In this document: piece after piece, positions 6,713-13,874 of the stretch
Numbering within the stretch: the stretch's first letter is position 1
Layout of the letters: every line of letters starts with the position of its first letter
NCBI GenBank assembly: GCA_964422415.1
Contig: CAYRBI010000145.1
Location: 1 to 15,972, forward strand
Reading direction: 5' to 3'
DNA: 15,972 nucleotides
DNA from: OLB16 sp964422415
GTDB lineage: Bacteria; Hinthialibacterota; Hinthialibacteria; OLB16
Made by a program: the position numbers and the translations under genes
Notes under the pieces: generated by a model
Told to the model about the DNA's origin: nothing
Database searches by the model: none
What the model saw: only the letters and a program-made list of their open reading frames with translations

Positions 6713-6742
6713 GTATGTTATTCACGCTTCAGCGTGCTGAAC
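6713..6742. repeat. Palindromic repeat copy between convergent genes, overlapping the radical SAM stop codon
   Basis: GTATGTTATTCACGCTTCAG followed by CGTGCTGAAC contains the palindrome CACGCTTCAGCGTG (6723-6736). It matches the repeat family at 1317-1338 and in both arms of 2789-2877 (consensus RTGTTRTTCAYGCTTYAGCRTG, one base variable in places). The TGA stop of the minus-strand radical SAM gene is at 6722-6724, inside the repeat, so the last residues of that protein are repeat-derived. It lies between two convergent genes and could serve as a shared terminator hairpin, though no T-run follows. Confidence 0.7.
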
Positions 6743-8224
6743 GACCCGAAGGTCAAACACCGCATCCGTTCCTGCTGCCCTCTCCGCCCAAGCCCTCTCC
6801 AGCCGGTCAATGGTGAACTGTACGAACTCCGGTTCGGGGAGATGATAACCGGAATGAGGCATAACCCCGGGTTCGAGGTGGGAAAGAAAATAACGCATAA
6901 GCTTCATCCGCAAGGGTGTGTTCTTACAGAGGCGGAAGAAGTTCTTCGTTAGGTAATACTTCCAGGGTTTCTCCAGGAACCAGAAGGTATAGTGGCCAAT
7001 CGCCTCGATGAGGTCTGGCGGCCCATTTACCTTGGTGACCAATCGATTGTGATCGCAGGCGGTCAAGCGTTCATAGTCCCCATCAAAGGCTCCCTGCTTC
7101 ATCACCTCATCTCCCAGCTCGGTTCCGGGGTAAGGCATCAGGAAATGGATAATCATGCAATGGACACGGGTTTTGATGGTCAATTCGATGGTGGCCAACG
7201 CGGAATCAACTGTCTCACCTGGTAGCCCGAAGATGACCGAGGAGACAATATCGATCCCATGCCTCTCACACAGGTCGCGCGCCCTGAAGAGATCCTCATT
7301 CTTGACCGGCTTCTTGAGGACCTTTTGGCGTAGCTGCTCATCGCCGGTTTCAACCGCGAAGAAAATCCGGATACAACCAGCCTCGGCAAGACTCTGGAAG
7401 AGCTCTTCCTGGCGCATGACGTTGGCGATGGCATGACAATGGAAGGGAAGCCGGACCTGGTCCCGCATCATTGGCAGGAACTCCTGGAGCCAGCGGTTCT
7501 GAATCAGGAAGACATCATCCTGAAAAGCGATATACCGGAATCCATACTTCTCTTTGGTCTCACGTAGTTCCTTGATGACATTGCCAGGGGAACGCCGGCG
7601 TACGTTCGGGCCGTTCTCGATCTCCCTTTGAGCGTGGTTGTAACAGAAGGTGCAATCGAAGGGGCACCCACGCGCGGTCATGAAGTAACCGACACGATCC
7701 TTCCATAGGTGTGAGAAGGGACGGACCAGCTCCTTGTCGGAGAAGGGGAGGGCATCCAGATCCGCCAGGTTAGGGCGTAATCCATTGCGAGTGATGGTTC
7801 CATCCTTCTTCACCCACAGATTGGCGATGTGGCTGTAATCGCGCCCTTCTTGCAGGGCGGTTACATATTCCAGCATCGGGTATTCACCCTCGCTCCGGCA
7901 GATGATATCAACACCCGGATGCTCCACCATATCAGGGAAGAATGTGGGATGAGGACCGCCATAGATGACGGGTAACCCGGTGGCTTCTTTGAGCCATTGG
8001 GTCTTTTCGAGCATCCACTTGTGTTGACCGGAACAGGTGGAGACCGCGAGTAAATGGGGTTTACGTTTCTGAACCTCCTCCAAGAGAGCGGGCCATTCCG
8101 GAGTGGCATCCATGTTGATCGCCTCGGTCTCATGACCATGCTGCTTCAACACAGCAGAGATGGTCGTAACCCCCAGCGGTTCTTGCCCAAGAATTAGGTT
8201 ATCAAATAGGAACAATATCCTCAT
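6722..8224 (-). CDS. B12-binding-domain radical SAM protein
   Basis: The protein is 500 aa. The N-terminal 150 residues resemble the cobalamin-binding Rossmann domain of class B radical SAM enzymes (PLGVTTISAVLKQHGHE, then GLPVIYGGPHPTFFPD). The cobalamin-ligand motif DxHxxG is not present at the expected place, as in a substantial subset of this family. The radical SAM domain (about 178-390) has the [4Fe-4S] cluster motif C187-x3-C191-x2-C194 in TARGCPFDCTFCYN, followed by a FQDDVF-type strand, FFAVETGDE and IFGLPGET. The C-terminal region of about 110 residues is of the kind that gives substrate specificity and is not recognised. Likely chemistry is SAM-dependent radical methylation or rearrangement in the cytoplasm on an unidentified substrate. 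The start has the ribosome site AGGGAGGT 5 nt upstream. The C-terminal residues and stop are encoded by a dispersed palindromic repeat. Confidence 0.88.
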   Translation of the reverse strand: MRILFLFDNLILGQEPLGVTTISAVLKQHGHETEAINMDATPEWPALLEEVQKRKPHLLAVSTCSGQHKWMLEKTQWLKEATGLPVIYGGPHPTFFPDMVEHPGVDIICRSEGEYPMLEYVTALQEGRDYSHIANLWVKKDGTITRNGLRPNLADLDALPFSDKELVRPFSHLWKDRVGYFMTARGCPFDCTFCYNHAQREIENGPNVRRRSPGNVIKELRETKEKYGFRYIAFQDDVFLIQNRWLQEFLPMMRDQVRLPFHCHAIANVMRQEELFQSLAEAGCIRIFFAVETGDEQLRQKVLKKPVKNEDLFRARDLCERHGIDIVSSVIFGLPGETVDSALATIELTIKTRVHCMIIHFLMPYPGTELGDEVMKQGAFDGDYERLTACDHNRLVTKVNGPPDLIEAIGHYTFWFLEKPWKYYLTKNFFRLCKNTPLRMKLMRYFLSHLEPGVMPHSGYHLPEPEFVQFTIDRLERAWAERAAGTDAVFDLRVVQHAEA

Positions 8225-8620
8225 CAGTTACCTCCCTTCCGCAGCTCGTTTGAAGACAGCGGAGGAAGTCTCCAGGGGTTAACCCAATGCTCCATTGGAT
8301 AAAGAGACTGTGGGACTCTCCCCAATTTCCATGTTTACACTAACGAAGTTTGTCAAGTGATAATAACCCACTTTTTCATTTCCACGAAGGTGGAACTCAA
8401 TTATGACATTCTTTTTTCAACTGACAATGGGTATTCCTAGCCAATACTCATCGGCCCCCAGCCATAAAGATCAGCCTACCGCCATGCTAGGAGGGTTGTC
8501 AATTCACGCTCTGGTGGGCGTAACTCCTTTAACTGTGAAACGTTCATTGAACAAGGGGATGCCCTCCCCACAGCCCACCCACTCCAGAGAAATCTGGAAA
8601 CGGGGGGGGAGGAAGAGAGG
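8225..8620. other. 396-bp divergent intergenic region between the radical SAM gene and the ECF sigma gene
   Basis: No gene or RNA is recognised. Visible elements are a minus-strand TTGACA (8356-8351) without a good -10, a hairpin CCAATG-CTC-CATTGG (8284-8298) in the 5' leader of the radical SAM gene, a hairpin TTCCAC-GAAG-GTGGAA (8380-8395), and the palindrome GTTCATTGAAC (8542-8552) about 70 bp before the sigma start. A GGAACT at 8392-8397 resembles an ECF-type -35, but no matching -10 was convincing. A ribosome site GGGGAGGA lies about 8 nt before the sigma start. Small open frames here lack protein-like features. Confidence 0.45.
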
Positions 8621-9334
8621 ATGCACCTGATGGAAAGCATATCGCTTACACCTTCTGCGAGAGTGGGAGTCCTGAATCCCACCGGCTCGCTTGAAAGAAC
8701 GGTAACCAGCCGATACGCTACACCTCAACGAGCTGTGGCACGCGATTGGAAGTCTTTCACCGACGAGGAGCTAATGCTCGCCTGCAAGGATGATAAAGGC
8801 GAGGCTCTCGAGGAGATCTACCGGCGGTACTACCGCCAGGTATACTATTTTGTGTGCCGTAATTACTCCCGGAAGGAACAGGCGGAGGACATCACCCAGG
8901 AGACCTTCCTGCGTGTTTATCGTAGCCGGAAAACTTATGAACCCACTGCCAAGTTCGCTGTCTGGCTCTACCGGATTGTCCGCAACCTGTGTATCGATGA
9001 GAGCCGCCGTTACTGGAACCGCAATGTTACCCGCGAAACCGAGTCGGTGGTCGAGGAGTCACAGAGCACCCCGCTGGATCTCATCCCCAGCGAGGAAAAC
9101 GATGTGCGGCATGCCATGGATGAGGAACGGGATATGAAGACCATTCAAGATGCCATCCAAATGCTCTCACCCGAACAGCGTGAGGTCATCATCCTGAACA
9201 AGTTTCAAGGTCTTTCCTACCAGGAAATCGGTGAGATCATTGGCAGTAACGCCGAATCCGTCAAACAGAAAGCCTACCGGGCTCATCTGAGACTCCGTGA
9301 ACTACTCAAGCCACTTCTCAAGGAGGCACGCTAG
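8621..9334 (+). CDS. ECF-family RNA polymerase sigma factor
   Basis: The protein is 237 aa. Sigma region 2 (about 56-130) is clear: EALEEIYRRYYRQVYYFVCR, AEDITQETFLRVYRSRKTYE, then FAVWLYRIVRNLCIDESRR, which covers the core-binding and -10-recognition helices. Region 4 (about 175-232) has MLSPEQREVIILNKFQGLSY, QEIGEIIGSNAESVKQKAYR and AHLRLRELL, a helix-turn-helix for the -35. A 45-residue linker rich in Glu and Ser separates them, and no region 3 is present, as expected for group 4 (ECF) factors. The N-terminus has about 45 residues before the first conserved helix, longer than usual. The ATG at 8621 is kept because a GGGGAGGA site lies about 8 nt upstream and no better start exists. The next gene begins 2 bp after its stop and looks like its membrane-bound anti-sigma partner. 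Confidence 0.93.
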   Translation: MHLMESISLTPSARVGVLNPTGSLERTVTSRYATPQRAVARDWKSFTDEELMLACKDDKGEALEEIYRRYYRQVYYFVCRNYSRKEQAEDITQETFLRVYRSRKTYEPTAKFAVWLYRIVRNLCIDESRRYWNRNVTRETESVVEESQSTPLDLIPSEENDVRHAMDEERDMKTIQDAIQMLSPEQREVIILNKFQGLSYQEIGEIIGSNAESVKQKAYRAHLRLRELLKPLLKEAR

Positions 9335-9336
9335 TC

Positions 9337-10074
9337 ATGCGTCTTATTCCCTCACGGCGCTGGGTCAAGGAATCCATTCCCGCTTACCTGTGTTGTGAAA
9401 CCTCCCCATGGACTTCTTTGTGGATTCGTTTCTATGTGTGGCTCTGCCCGGAGTGCCGTCAGGAGTTTGCCTCGCTCAAAGAAGTGTGGGATGAGCTTGA
9501 TCAATGGGAGATCGATTTTCCAACTGGAAGTCTCGAGGATCAGTTTACACAATCCTTCCGTGGTAAGTTTCCCTCGGCTTTCCAAGATGAAAGAGAACCG
9601 GCCCCGGCACGTATGGGTGATGTCATTCTAAGGCTGGTCTACACCTCGGCCATTCTCGTTATCGGCGCCGCGATTTTCCTCACACAAGACAGACCGAATC
9701 CGGGCCACCCCCTGGAGCAAGTTGCCAGCACTCACCAAACACTCACCGCCGATCCCCTCCCAGACCATCCCTCCCAAACCAACACCCATCCAGATACCAC
9801 CTTGGCCGCAGCTTCGCCACGAAACATGGCTTATTCCTCCCGGCGGGTCAGAGCTCAGAGCCTTCCCTCCCGTCAAGGAAATGGTGTTGTATCGAGCGAT
9901 GATTCCCAGCTCACCCGTGGGGTTCAGATTCTCACTACCTCTACCGGCGACTCCCCTTACCCCACCCAATCCCGTCCCAGTCTCGCCCGCATGAAACGCA
10001 CCGTGGCCATCAATTACGTTCCCATCACCGGTTTCGAAACACTCCAAGCCGCTGAGGAGGATCGGTCTTACTGA
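9337..10074 (+). CDS. Anti-sigma-factor-like single-pass membrane protein with a degenerate zinc finger
   Basis: The protein is 245 aa and starts 2 bp after the ECF sigma stop, with AAGGAGG (about 9319-9325) inside the end of the sigma gene, so the two are probably translationally coupled. The N-terminal cytoplasmic region resembles the zinc-binding anti-sigma fold: Cys19/Cys20 and the pair C37-x2-C40 in RFYVWLCPECRQEF. In canonical zf-HC2 proteins a His sits four residues before the first Cys of that pair; here it is Tyr33, so metal binding may be altered or absent. One transmembrane helix is at about 97-116 (ILRLVYTSAILVIGAAIFL). The remaining 125 residues or so would be periplasmic, rich in Pro, Ser and Thr and probably disordered. 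The anti-sigma assignment rests mainly on position, topology and the residual Cys motif; the sequence similarity is weak. Confidence 0.65.
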   Translation: MRLIPSRRWVKESIPAYLCCETSPWTSLWIRFYVWLCPECRQEFASLKEVWDELDQWEIDFPTGSLEDQFTQSFRGKFPSAFQDEREPAPARMGDVILRLVYTSAILVIGAAIFLTQDRPNPGHPLEQVASTHQTLTADPLPDHPSQTNTHPDTTLAAASPRNMAYSSRRVRAQSLPSRQGNGVVSSDDSQLTRGVQILTTSTGDSPYPTQSRPSLARMKRTVAINYVPITGFETLQAAEEDRSY

Positions 10075-10181
10075 TCCACGAGGACGTATTTTTTTTCACC
10101 CTGGCTGTATCTTAACTCGCGGTGGTCCGGTGGCTATATGGACCGGTTAAGCAATGGCTCAACGAAGGTGCGGGGCGTGTG

Positions 10182-10210
10182 TTGACTTTAAGTGTGCACG
10201 GACGTTTATC
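10182..10210 (+). promoter_or_regulatory. Candidate promoter of the HtrA-like gene
   Basis: TTGACT (10182-10187) and TTTATC (10205-10210) are separated by 17 nt. Transcription would begin near 10217, about 33 nt before the ATG at 10250. This supports the ATG at 10250 and argues against the in-frame ATG at 10154, which would lie upstream of the promoter. The -10 is weak (3 of 6). Confidence 0.4.
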
Positions 10211-10249
10211 AGAGGAAAGCGTACTGGAGGAGTGAGAGGTTCGACTGGC

Positions 10250-11626
10250 ATGAGAGTTCCACACAAGATCTCCATGGTTTCCTTGCTGATACAATTGACC
10301 CTCGCTGTAGTGGCCATGGCTATCGAACTCTCCCCGCCTTCCGTTGGTCAAAATCCCCCAGAGTATCTCCAATCAGTTCAAGCTCTTCGTAAGGACCTGC
10401 TCAACAAGATTGCTCCCGGGATTGTCTCGGTCGAACTGGTACACAGTGGTCTTCCGGCCTGGGAGATGGCCCAGATCGAGCGTTGGTCGAATGAATGCCG
10501 GTTGCAGCCAGGGCGTTGTGGCGGGATCCCGGACCAAGAAGCGGAACAATGGCGCGACTGGTGTGACTCCTTCCTGATGGAGATCGAAACCCAGATGTCG
10601 CAGGGGAAAGTGAGTGACGGGGGAGGCTCAATGGGTGACTGGCAGAACTTCTTGCGCCAGATGCTCAGTGATTGGCAAACCCGTGAACGTCCTTTCTTGA
10701 TCGAGGGTCTAGAGTCTTCTTTCGATAAGTTCATCGCCTTGCTGGGAGAGCAGATCACCAAATTCGACTCCCAGATCGCGGACTTCAAGGACGCCCCAAT
10801 GAAACCGGTGCCACTCCACCAGAACACAGGTTTTGTCATTGATAAGGGGCTGGTGGTGACCACTTTCGATGCGGCCCGCCATCTTGGGCCCTACAATCAC
10901 ATCCGGGTTTGGTCGGATGCGCAGGTGCAGTACTCAACGGGTGAGGTGATCGGTCAGGACCCCGAAACGAATGTCGCGCTCATCCGTCTTTCGAGTCCGG
11001 GCGCGGAGCTCCTCCCAACCATCAGCTTGGAGAAAATGAAATCCGCCGAGGTGGGAGATTTCGCCCTCGCCTTCTGGCATGCCTTCAGCCAGCCCCTTTC
11101 CATGCGCATGGGGGAGATCACCGGGGTCCTCAGAAAGATCCCCACTTTTCACTACGCCACCTTCCTGGAGACCTCATTTCCCACCAGTCCGGGGACACTG
11201 GGAGCTCCGCTTGTAAACCTCGATGGGGAGCTGCTGGGCATGAGCACTGTCTTCATGACCCAGGGAACCATGACCGAGGTAACCTTCGCGCTTCCGTCTG
11301 AGCAGCTGGCCGATGTCATCACTCAACTCCGTAGTGAGGGCTCGATCCAGCGGGGTAAGTTGGGGGTTTCGGTGAGCGAGCTAGTCAGTACGGACCATCA
11401 GAGCAGGCGGGTGGTCGTCAAGACTGTTGAGCCTAATAGCAGCGCGGCCCGTTATGGCGTGAAATCTGGCGATGTGATTCTCTCGGTCAATGATGAGCCG
11501 ATTCATTGTAAAACCCATCTCATCGCCAATCTCTCCCGCTACAAGCCCAAGGAGCAGATTGTTCTGGAGGTCCTCCGCCAGGGCCAATCCCAACGTATCT
11601 CGGTCGACCTGGATCCGACTCCGTAG
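10250..11626 (+). CDS. Secreted HtrA/DegP-like protein with a PDZ domain and no catalytic triad (predicted pseudoprotease)
   Basis: The protein is 458 aa. The start at 10250 opens a signal peptide, MRVPHKISMVSLLIQLTLAVVAMA, has a GAGAGG site 10 nt upstream and lies downstream of a candidate promoter. The region to about 185 is an unassigned N-terminal extension with three cysteines (83, 90, 105) and many Trp/Glu/Gln. Then comes a trypsin-like HtrA fold: NTGFVIDKGLVVTTFDAA, DPETNVALIRL and SPGTLGAPLVNLDGELLGM align with HtrA 'GsGfii...iLTnnHVv', 'D..tDlAvlki' and 'iNPGNSGGPLvn.dGeviGi'. On that alignment the catalytic His is Asp207, the catalytic Asp is Asn241 and the nucleophile Ser is Leu317, so proteolysis is not expected. 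A PDZ domain (about 369-455) is intact (KLGVSVSEL, then SSAARYGVKSGDVILSVNDE). It lies just after an ECF sigma/anti-sigma pair. Binding of misfolded envelope proteins or a regulatory partner is the likely role, by inference. Confidence 0.85.
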   Translation: MRVPHKISMVSLLIQLTLAVVAMAIELSPPSVGQNPPEYLQSVQALRKDLLNKIAPGIVSVELVHSGLPAWEMAQIERWSNECRLQPGRCGGIPDQEAEQWRDWCDSFLMEIETQMSQGKVSDGGGSMGDWQNFLRQMLSDWQTRERPFLIEGLESSFDKFIALLGEQITKFDSQIADFKDAPMKPVPLHQNTGFVIDKGLVVTTFDAARHLGPYNHIRVWSDAQVQYSTGEVIGQDPETNVALIRLSSPGAELLPTISLEKMKSAEVGDFALAFWHAFSQPLSMRMGEITGVLRKIPTFHYATFLETSFPTSPGTLGAPLVNLDGELLGMSTVFMTQGTMTEVTFALPSEQLADVITQLRSEGSIQRGKLGVSVSELVSTDHQSRRVVVKTVEPNSSAARYGVKSGDVILSVNDEPIHCKTHLIANLSRYKPKEQIVLEVLRQGQSQRISVDLDPTP

Positions 11627-11696
11627 CTCCCTCTTTGCCTCACGCCTCCTTTCCATCATCATATCCCTCGTGAGAGTGTTCGTGTTTGTTGACTCT

Positions 11697-11702
11697 AAGG
11701 AG
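11697..11702 (+). promoter_or_regulatory. Ribosome binding site that sets a TTG start for galU
   Basis: AAGGAG lies 7 nt before TTG 11710. Upstream in-frame TTG codons at 11686 and 11689 would place this site inside the coding region, and no ATG or GTG is available close to the conserved KAVIPAAGFGTR segment. Confidence 0.65.
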
Positions 11703-11709
11703 CTGTGTC

Positions 11710-12609
11710 TTGTCCGACAAAAGCCGTAGAAAACCCATCCGTAAAGCGGTCATTCCAGCTGCGGGATTCGGAACCCGTCTGCTTCCGGCCACCAAAGCTC
11801 AACCCAAGGAAATGCTCCCTATCGTGGATCGCCCGGCCATCCAGTATGTGGTTGAGGAAGCGGTTCATGCCGATCTGCATGATGTCCTTATCATCACCGG
11901 CAAAGGGAAACACGCCATCGAGGATCACTTTGACCGCAACTTCGAGCTCGAGGAGGAGTTGCGGAAGAGCAAACGGCATAATGAACTTGATGAAATCCGC
12001 GCCCTGACCACCCAGGCGCACATCCACTATGTGCGCCAGCCGGTGCTCCTTGGTTTAGGCGATGCGGTCCGCTATGCGCGTGATCATGTGGATGGCGAGT
12101 CCTTCGCGGTGCTGTTGGGAGATACCCTGTTGCGTCCCTCCGGCTCCTGTCTCAGGAAGCTTGTGGAGATCCACCAACGCACCGGTGATGCTGTCTTGGC
12201 GGTGGAGGAAGTCCCCGCCGATAAAGTGGAACGTTATGGAATCCTTGAGGTGGAGGGCGGAGAGAATGGCGAGTATGTGGTCAAGCGCATCGTCGAGAAA
12301 CCCAAGCGTGAGGAGGCCCCCAGCACCCTCGCCGCGGCGGGACGTTACATCCTTTTACCCGAGATATTCGATATCCTGGATTCTCTTCCCCCCGGGAAGA
12401 ATGATGAGATCCAGCTGACTGATGCCCTGCAGGTCTTTGCCAAACAGGGACGGCTGCGGGCCTACCGCTTTAATGGTAAGCGTTATGATGTCGGCAACAA
12501 GACCGACTATGTCCTTACCATTATGGAGTTCGCGCTTTCACGTCCCGACATCAAGGGGTTGCGTCACGCACTTGAGAAAATTCTCGCGGGGGAGAGCATC
12601 CCGGATTGA
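11710..12609 (+). CDS. galU: UTP-glucose-1-phosphate uridylyltransferase
   Basis: The protein is 299 aa from TTG 11710, the usual length for bacterial GalU. It makes UDP-glucose from UTP and glucose-1-phosphate, the precursor for LPS core, exopolysaccharide and galactose metabolism, in the cytoplasm. The nucleotidyltransferase signature is complete: GFGTRLLPATKAQPKEMLPI (19-38) with the catalytic Arg23/Lys29 region and uridine-binding segment. It is followed by AIQYVVEEAV, DVLIITGKGKHAIEDHFD, AVLLGDT with the metal-binding Asp138, VEKP (195-198), NDEIQLTDAL and RYDVGNK. Where many GalU proteins read GLGHAV, this one has GLGDAV; other motifs are standard. It stands alone on the + strand, 83 bp after the HtrA-like gene, with no terminator between, so read-through is possible. 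It converges on lptG. Confidence 0.93.
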   Translation: MSDKSRRKPIRKAVIPAAGFGTRLLPATKAQPKEMLPIVDRPAIQYVVEEAVHADLHDVLIITGKGKHAIEDHFDRNFELEEELRKSKRHNELDEIRALTTQAHIHYVRQPVLLGLGDAVRYARDHVDGESFAVLLGDTLLRPSGSCLRKLVEIHQRTGDAVLAVEEVPADKVERYGILEVEGGENGEYVVKRIVEKPKREEAPSTLAAAGRYILLPEIFDILDSLPPGKNDEIQLTDALQVFAKQGRLRAYRFNGKRYDVGNKTDYVLTIMEFALSRPDIKGLRHALEKILAGESIPD

Positions 12610-12666
12610 TTGTTCGAACTTGGACTTGGCTCTGGTGGTGTGTTGAGGAGATGTGGGGACCAAAAC

Positions 12667-12709
12667 CTCACCCCTAAATCCCCTCTCCCACAGGGCGAGG
12701 GGACGTGAG
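12667..12709. repeat. Hairpin-forming intergenic repeat between galU and lptG
   Basis: CTCAC (12667-12671) pairs with GTGAG (12705-12709), and inside it CCCCTC-T-CCC (12680-12689) pairs with GGG-C-GAGGGG (12693-12702) around an ACA loop. The sequence CCTCACCCCTAAATCCCCTC belongs to a type of GC-rich palindrome that is widespread in intergenic DNA of many bacteria. It sits between two convergent genes and may double as a bidirectional terminator or mRNA-stabilising stem. Confidence 0.7.
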
Positions 12710-12731
12710 ATTTAATCACCCAAACAAGCCC

Positions 12732-13874
12732 TTAGGACCTTATCAGGATCCAAATACCCAAGACTCCAAACACCACATTGGGAAGCCAGGCGGAGATCAG
12801 GGGATCGAGGGTTCCCACATAACCGAGAGCCAGGCAGAAACCAGCGAAGGCATAATATAACGCCATGATGATTAGGCAGGCCGCGAGCGGGTATGTGAAC
12901 CGCGCGGCTCCCTCCCTCCCCACCAGGAAAGAGCTCGCGCCCGCTGCCAGGCCAATCATAATCAAAGCCACCACCGAGAAGGGAAAGGCGATCTTAAATT
13001 CCAGGTCGGGATAAAGCGCCAACGCCGAGCTGCCTGATTCCTCCAAGAGCGAGATCCTGCGTTTCAACTCCCGGTAACTCATCTCCAATGGACGGCGTTG
13101 GTCGACACCGAAGTCATCAGGGGTTTCCTCAAGAAAAAGGTGCTCACCCTTGGGATTCAAAGGCCGGATCTCCGAATGCCATTCATCCTGGACTTCGATG
13201 ACATAGTTTTCTGATTGGGGACTGTTCGAGGAGAGCACCCAGGCCCCTTTCTTGCCTGTTTCAGGATTATCGATGGTGGGATCCCATGCGGCGATATCAG
13301 CGCGGATGAAACGCCGGTGCCCCTTTCCACCGGGCGACATCTCGTGGAGTACAAAACCCGCTAGACAGGCTGAGTCCCGGTCGAAATCGGTATACCGGAT
13401 GAAACGGTGTTTGCTGCCACATAACAGACCATAATCCTCGAAGATTCCACGTTTGTTTTGGATTTGGGTTACCATCATCTGCTCTCCCTTGCGGGAGAGG
13501 GGCGCCGCGACATACTCGTTCCAACCAAAAGATGCAATCCCCAAGAGCAACGCGAGAACCAGCGAGGGCCGGATCAGCCAACGCAAGCTGGCTCCGCCAG
13601 CGAACATGGCGGCCAGCTCATTGTTCCGTGAGAGCGTTAACATCCCGAATAGAGCGCCCATCATGCACACCGCGGGGAAAACCACGAGAGTGGTCTGTGG
13701 CAGGATACACACGAAATAGGTGAGGCCCTGTAGTGGAGTCGCCTTGTTCTCCATCAGATCATCCCACTTGTCTCCGAGGATTAATGAGATCACCACGGCA
13801 TTGAGAACAACCCAAGTGAAGAGCAAACTCCGCAGAAATGCAGCGGCGGTATATCGTTGAAGGAGATTGAGCAT
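12732..13874 (-). CDS. lptG: LptF/LptG-family permease, second gene of the pair (LptG-like)
   Basis: The protein is 380 aa. The start at 13874 is chosen because its ATG overlaps the stop of the upstream gene as TGATG, a typical coupling junction; an earlier in-frame start at 13940 would overlap by 67 bp. It has the YjgP/YjgQ plan: TM helices near 12-33, 55-80 and 100-120, a large periplasmic jellyroll-like part (about 125-290), then three C-terminal helices (about 310-333, 340-360 and 362-380). The conserved segment LTLSRNNELAAMFAGGASLRWLIRPS near the coupling helix and FKIAFPFSVVALIMIGLAAG are characteristic. With LptB2, this pair forms the inner-membrane ABC transporter that extracts LPS and drives it to the outer membrane; lptB, lptC and lptA are not in the window. 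LptG is preferred over LptF because of its second position and NELAAM motif. Confidence 0.85.
   Translation of the reverse strand: MLNLLQRYTAAAFLRSLLFTWVVLNAVVISLILGDKWDDLMENKATPLQGLTYFVCILPQTTLVVFPAVCMMGALFGMLTLSRNNELAAMFAGGASLRWLIRPSLVLALLLGIASFGWNEYVAAPLSRKGEQMMVTQIQNKRGIFEDYGLLCGSKHRFIRYTDFDRDSACLAGFVLHEMSPGGKGHRRFIRADIAAWDPTIDNPETGKKGAWVLSSNSPQSENYVIEVQDEWHSEIRPLNPKGEHLFLEETPDDFGVDQRRPLEMSYRELKRRISLLEESGSSALALYPDLEFKIAFPFSVVALIMIGLAAGASSFLVGREGAARFTYPLAACLIIMALYYAFAGFCLALGYVGTLDPLISAWLPNVVFGVLGIWILIRS

Noticed and set aside
8403..8630. Small open frame upstream of the sigma gene
   Set aside because: It has no ribosome site or recognisable domain, and its end overlaps the sigma start.
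10059..10096. Possible terminator after the anti-sigma-like gene (GGATC/GATCC stem, T-run 10089-10096)
   Set aside because: The stem is only 5 bp and is separated from the T-run by 11 nt, so it does not meet a reasonable terminator pattern.
10154..10249. In-frame upstream extension of the HtrA-like gene starting at ATG 10154
   Set aside because: It lies upstream of the best promoter, has no good ribosome site, encodes a Cys/Arg-rich non-conserved peptide, and would bury the clear signal peptide that begins at 10250.
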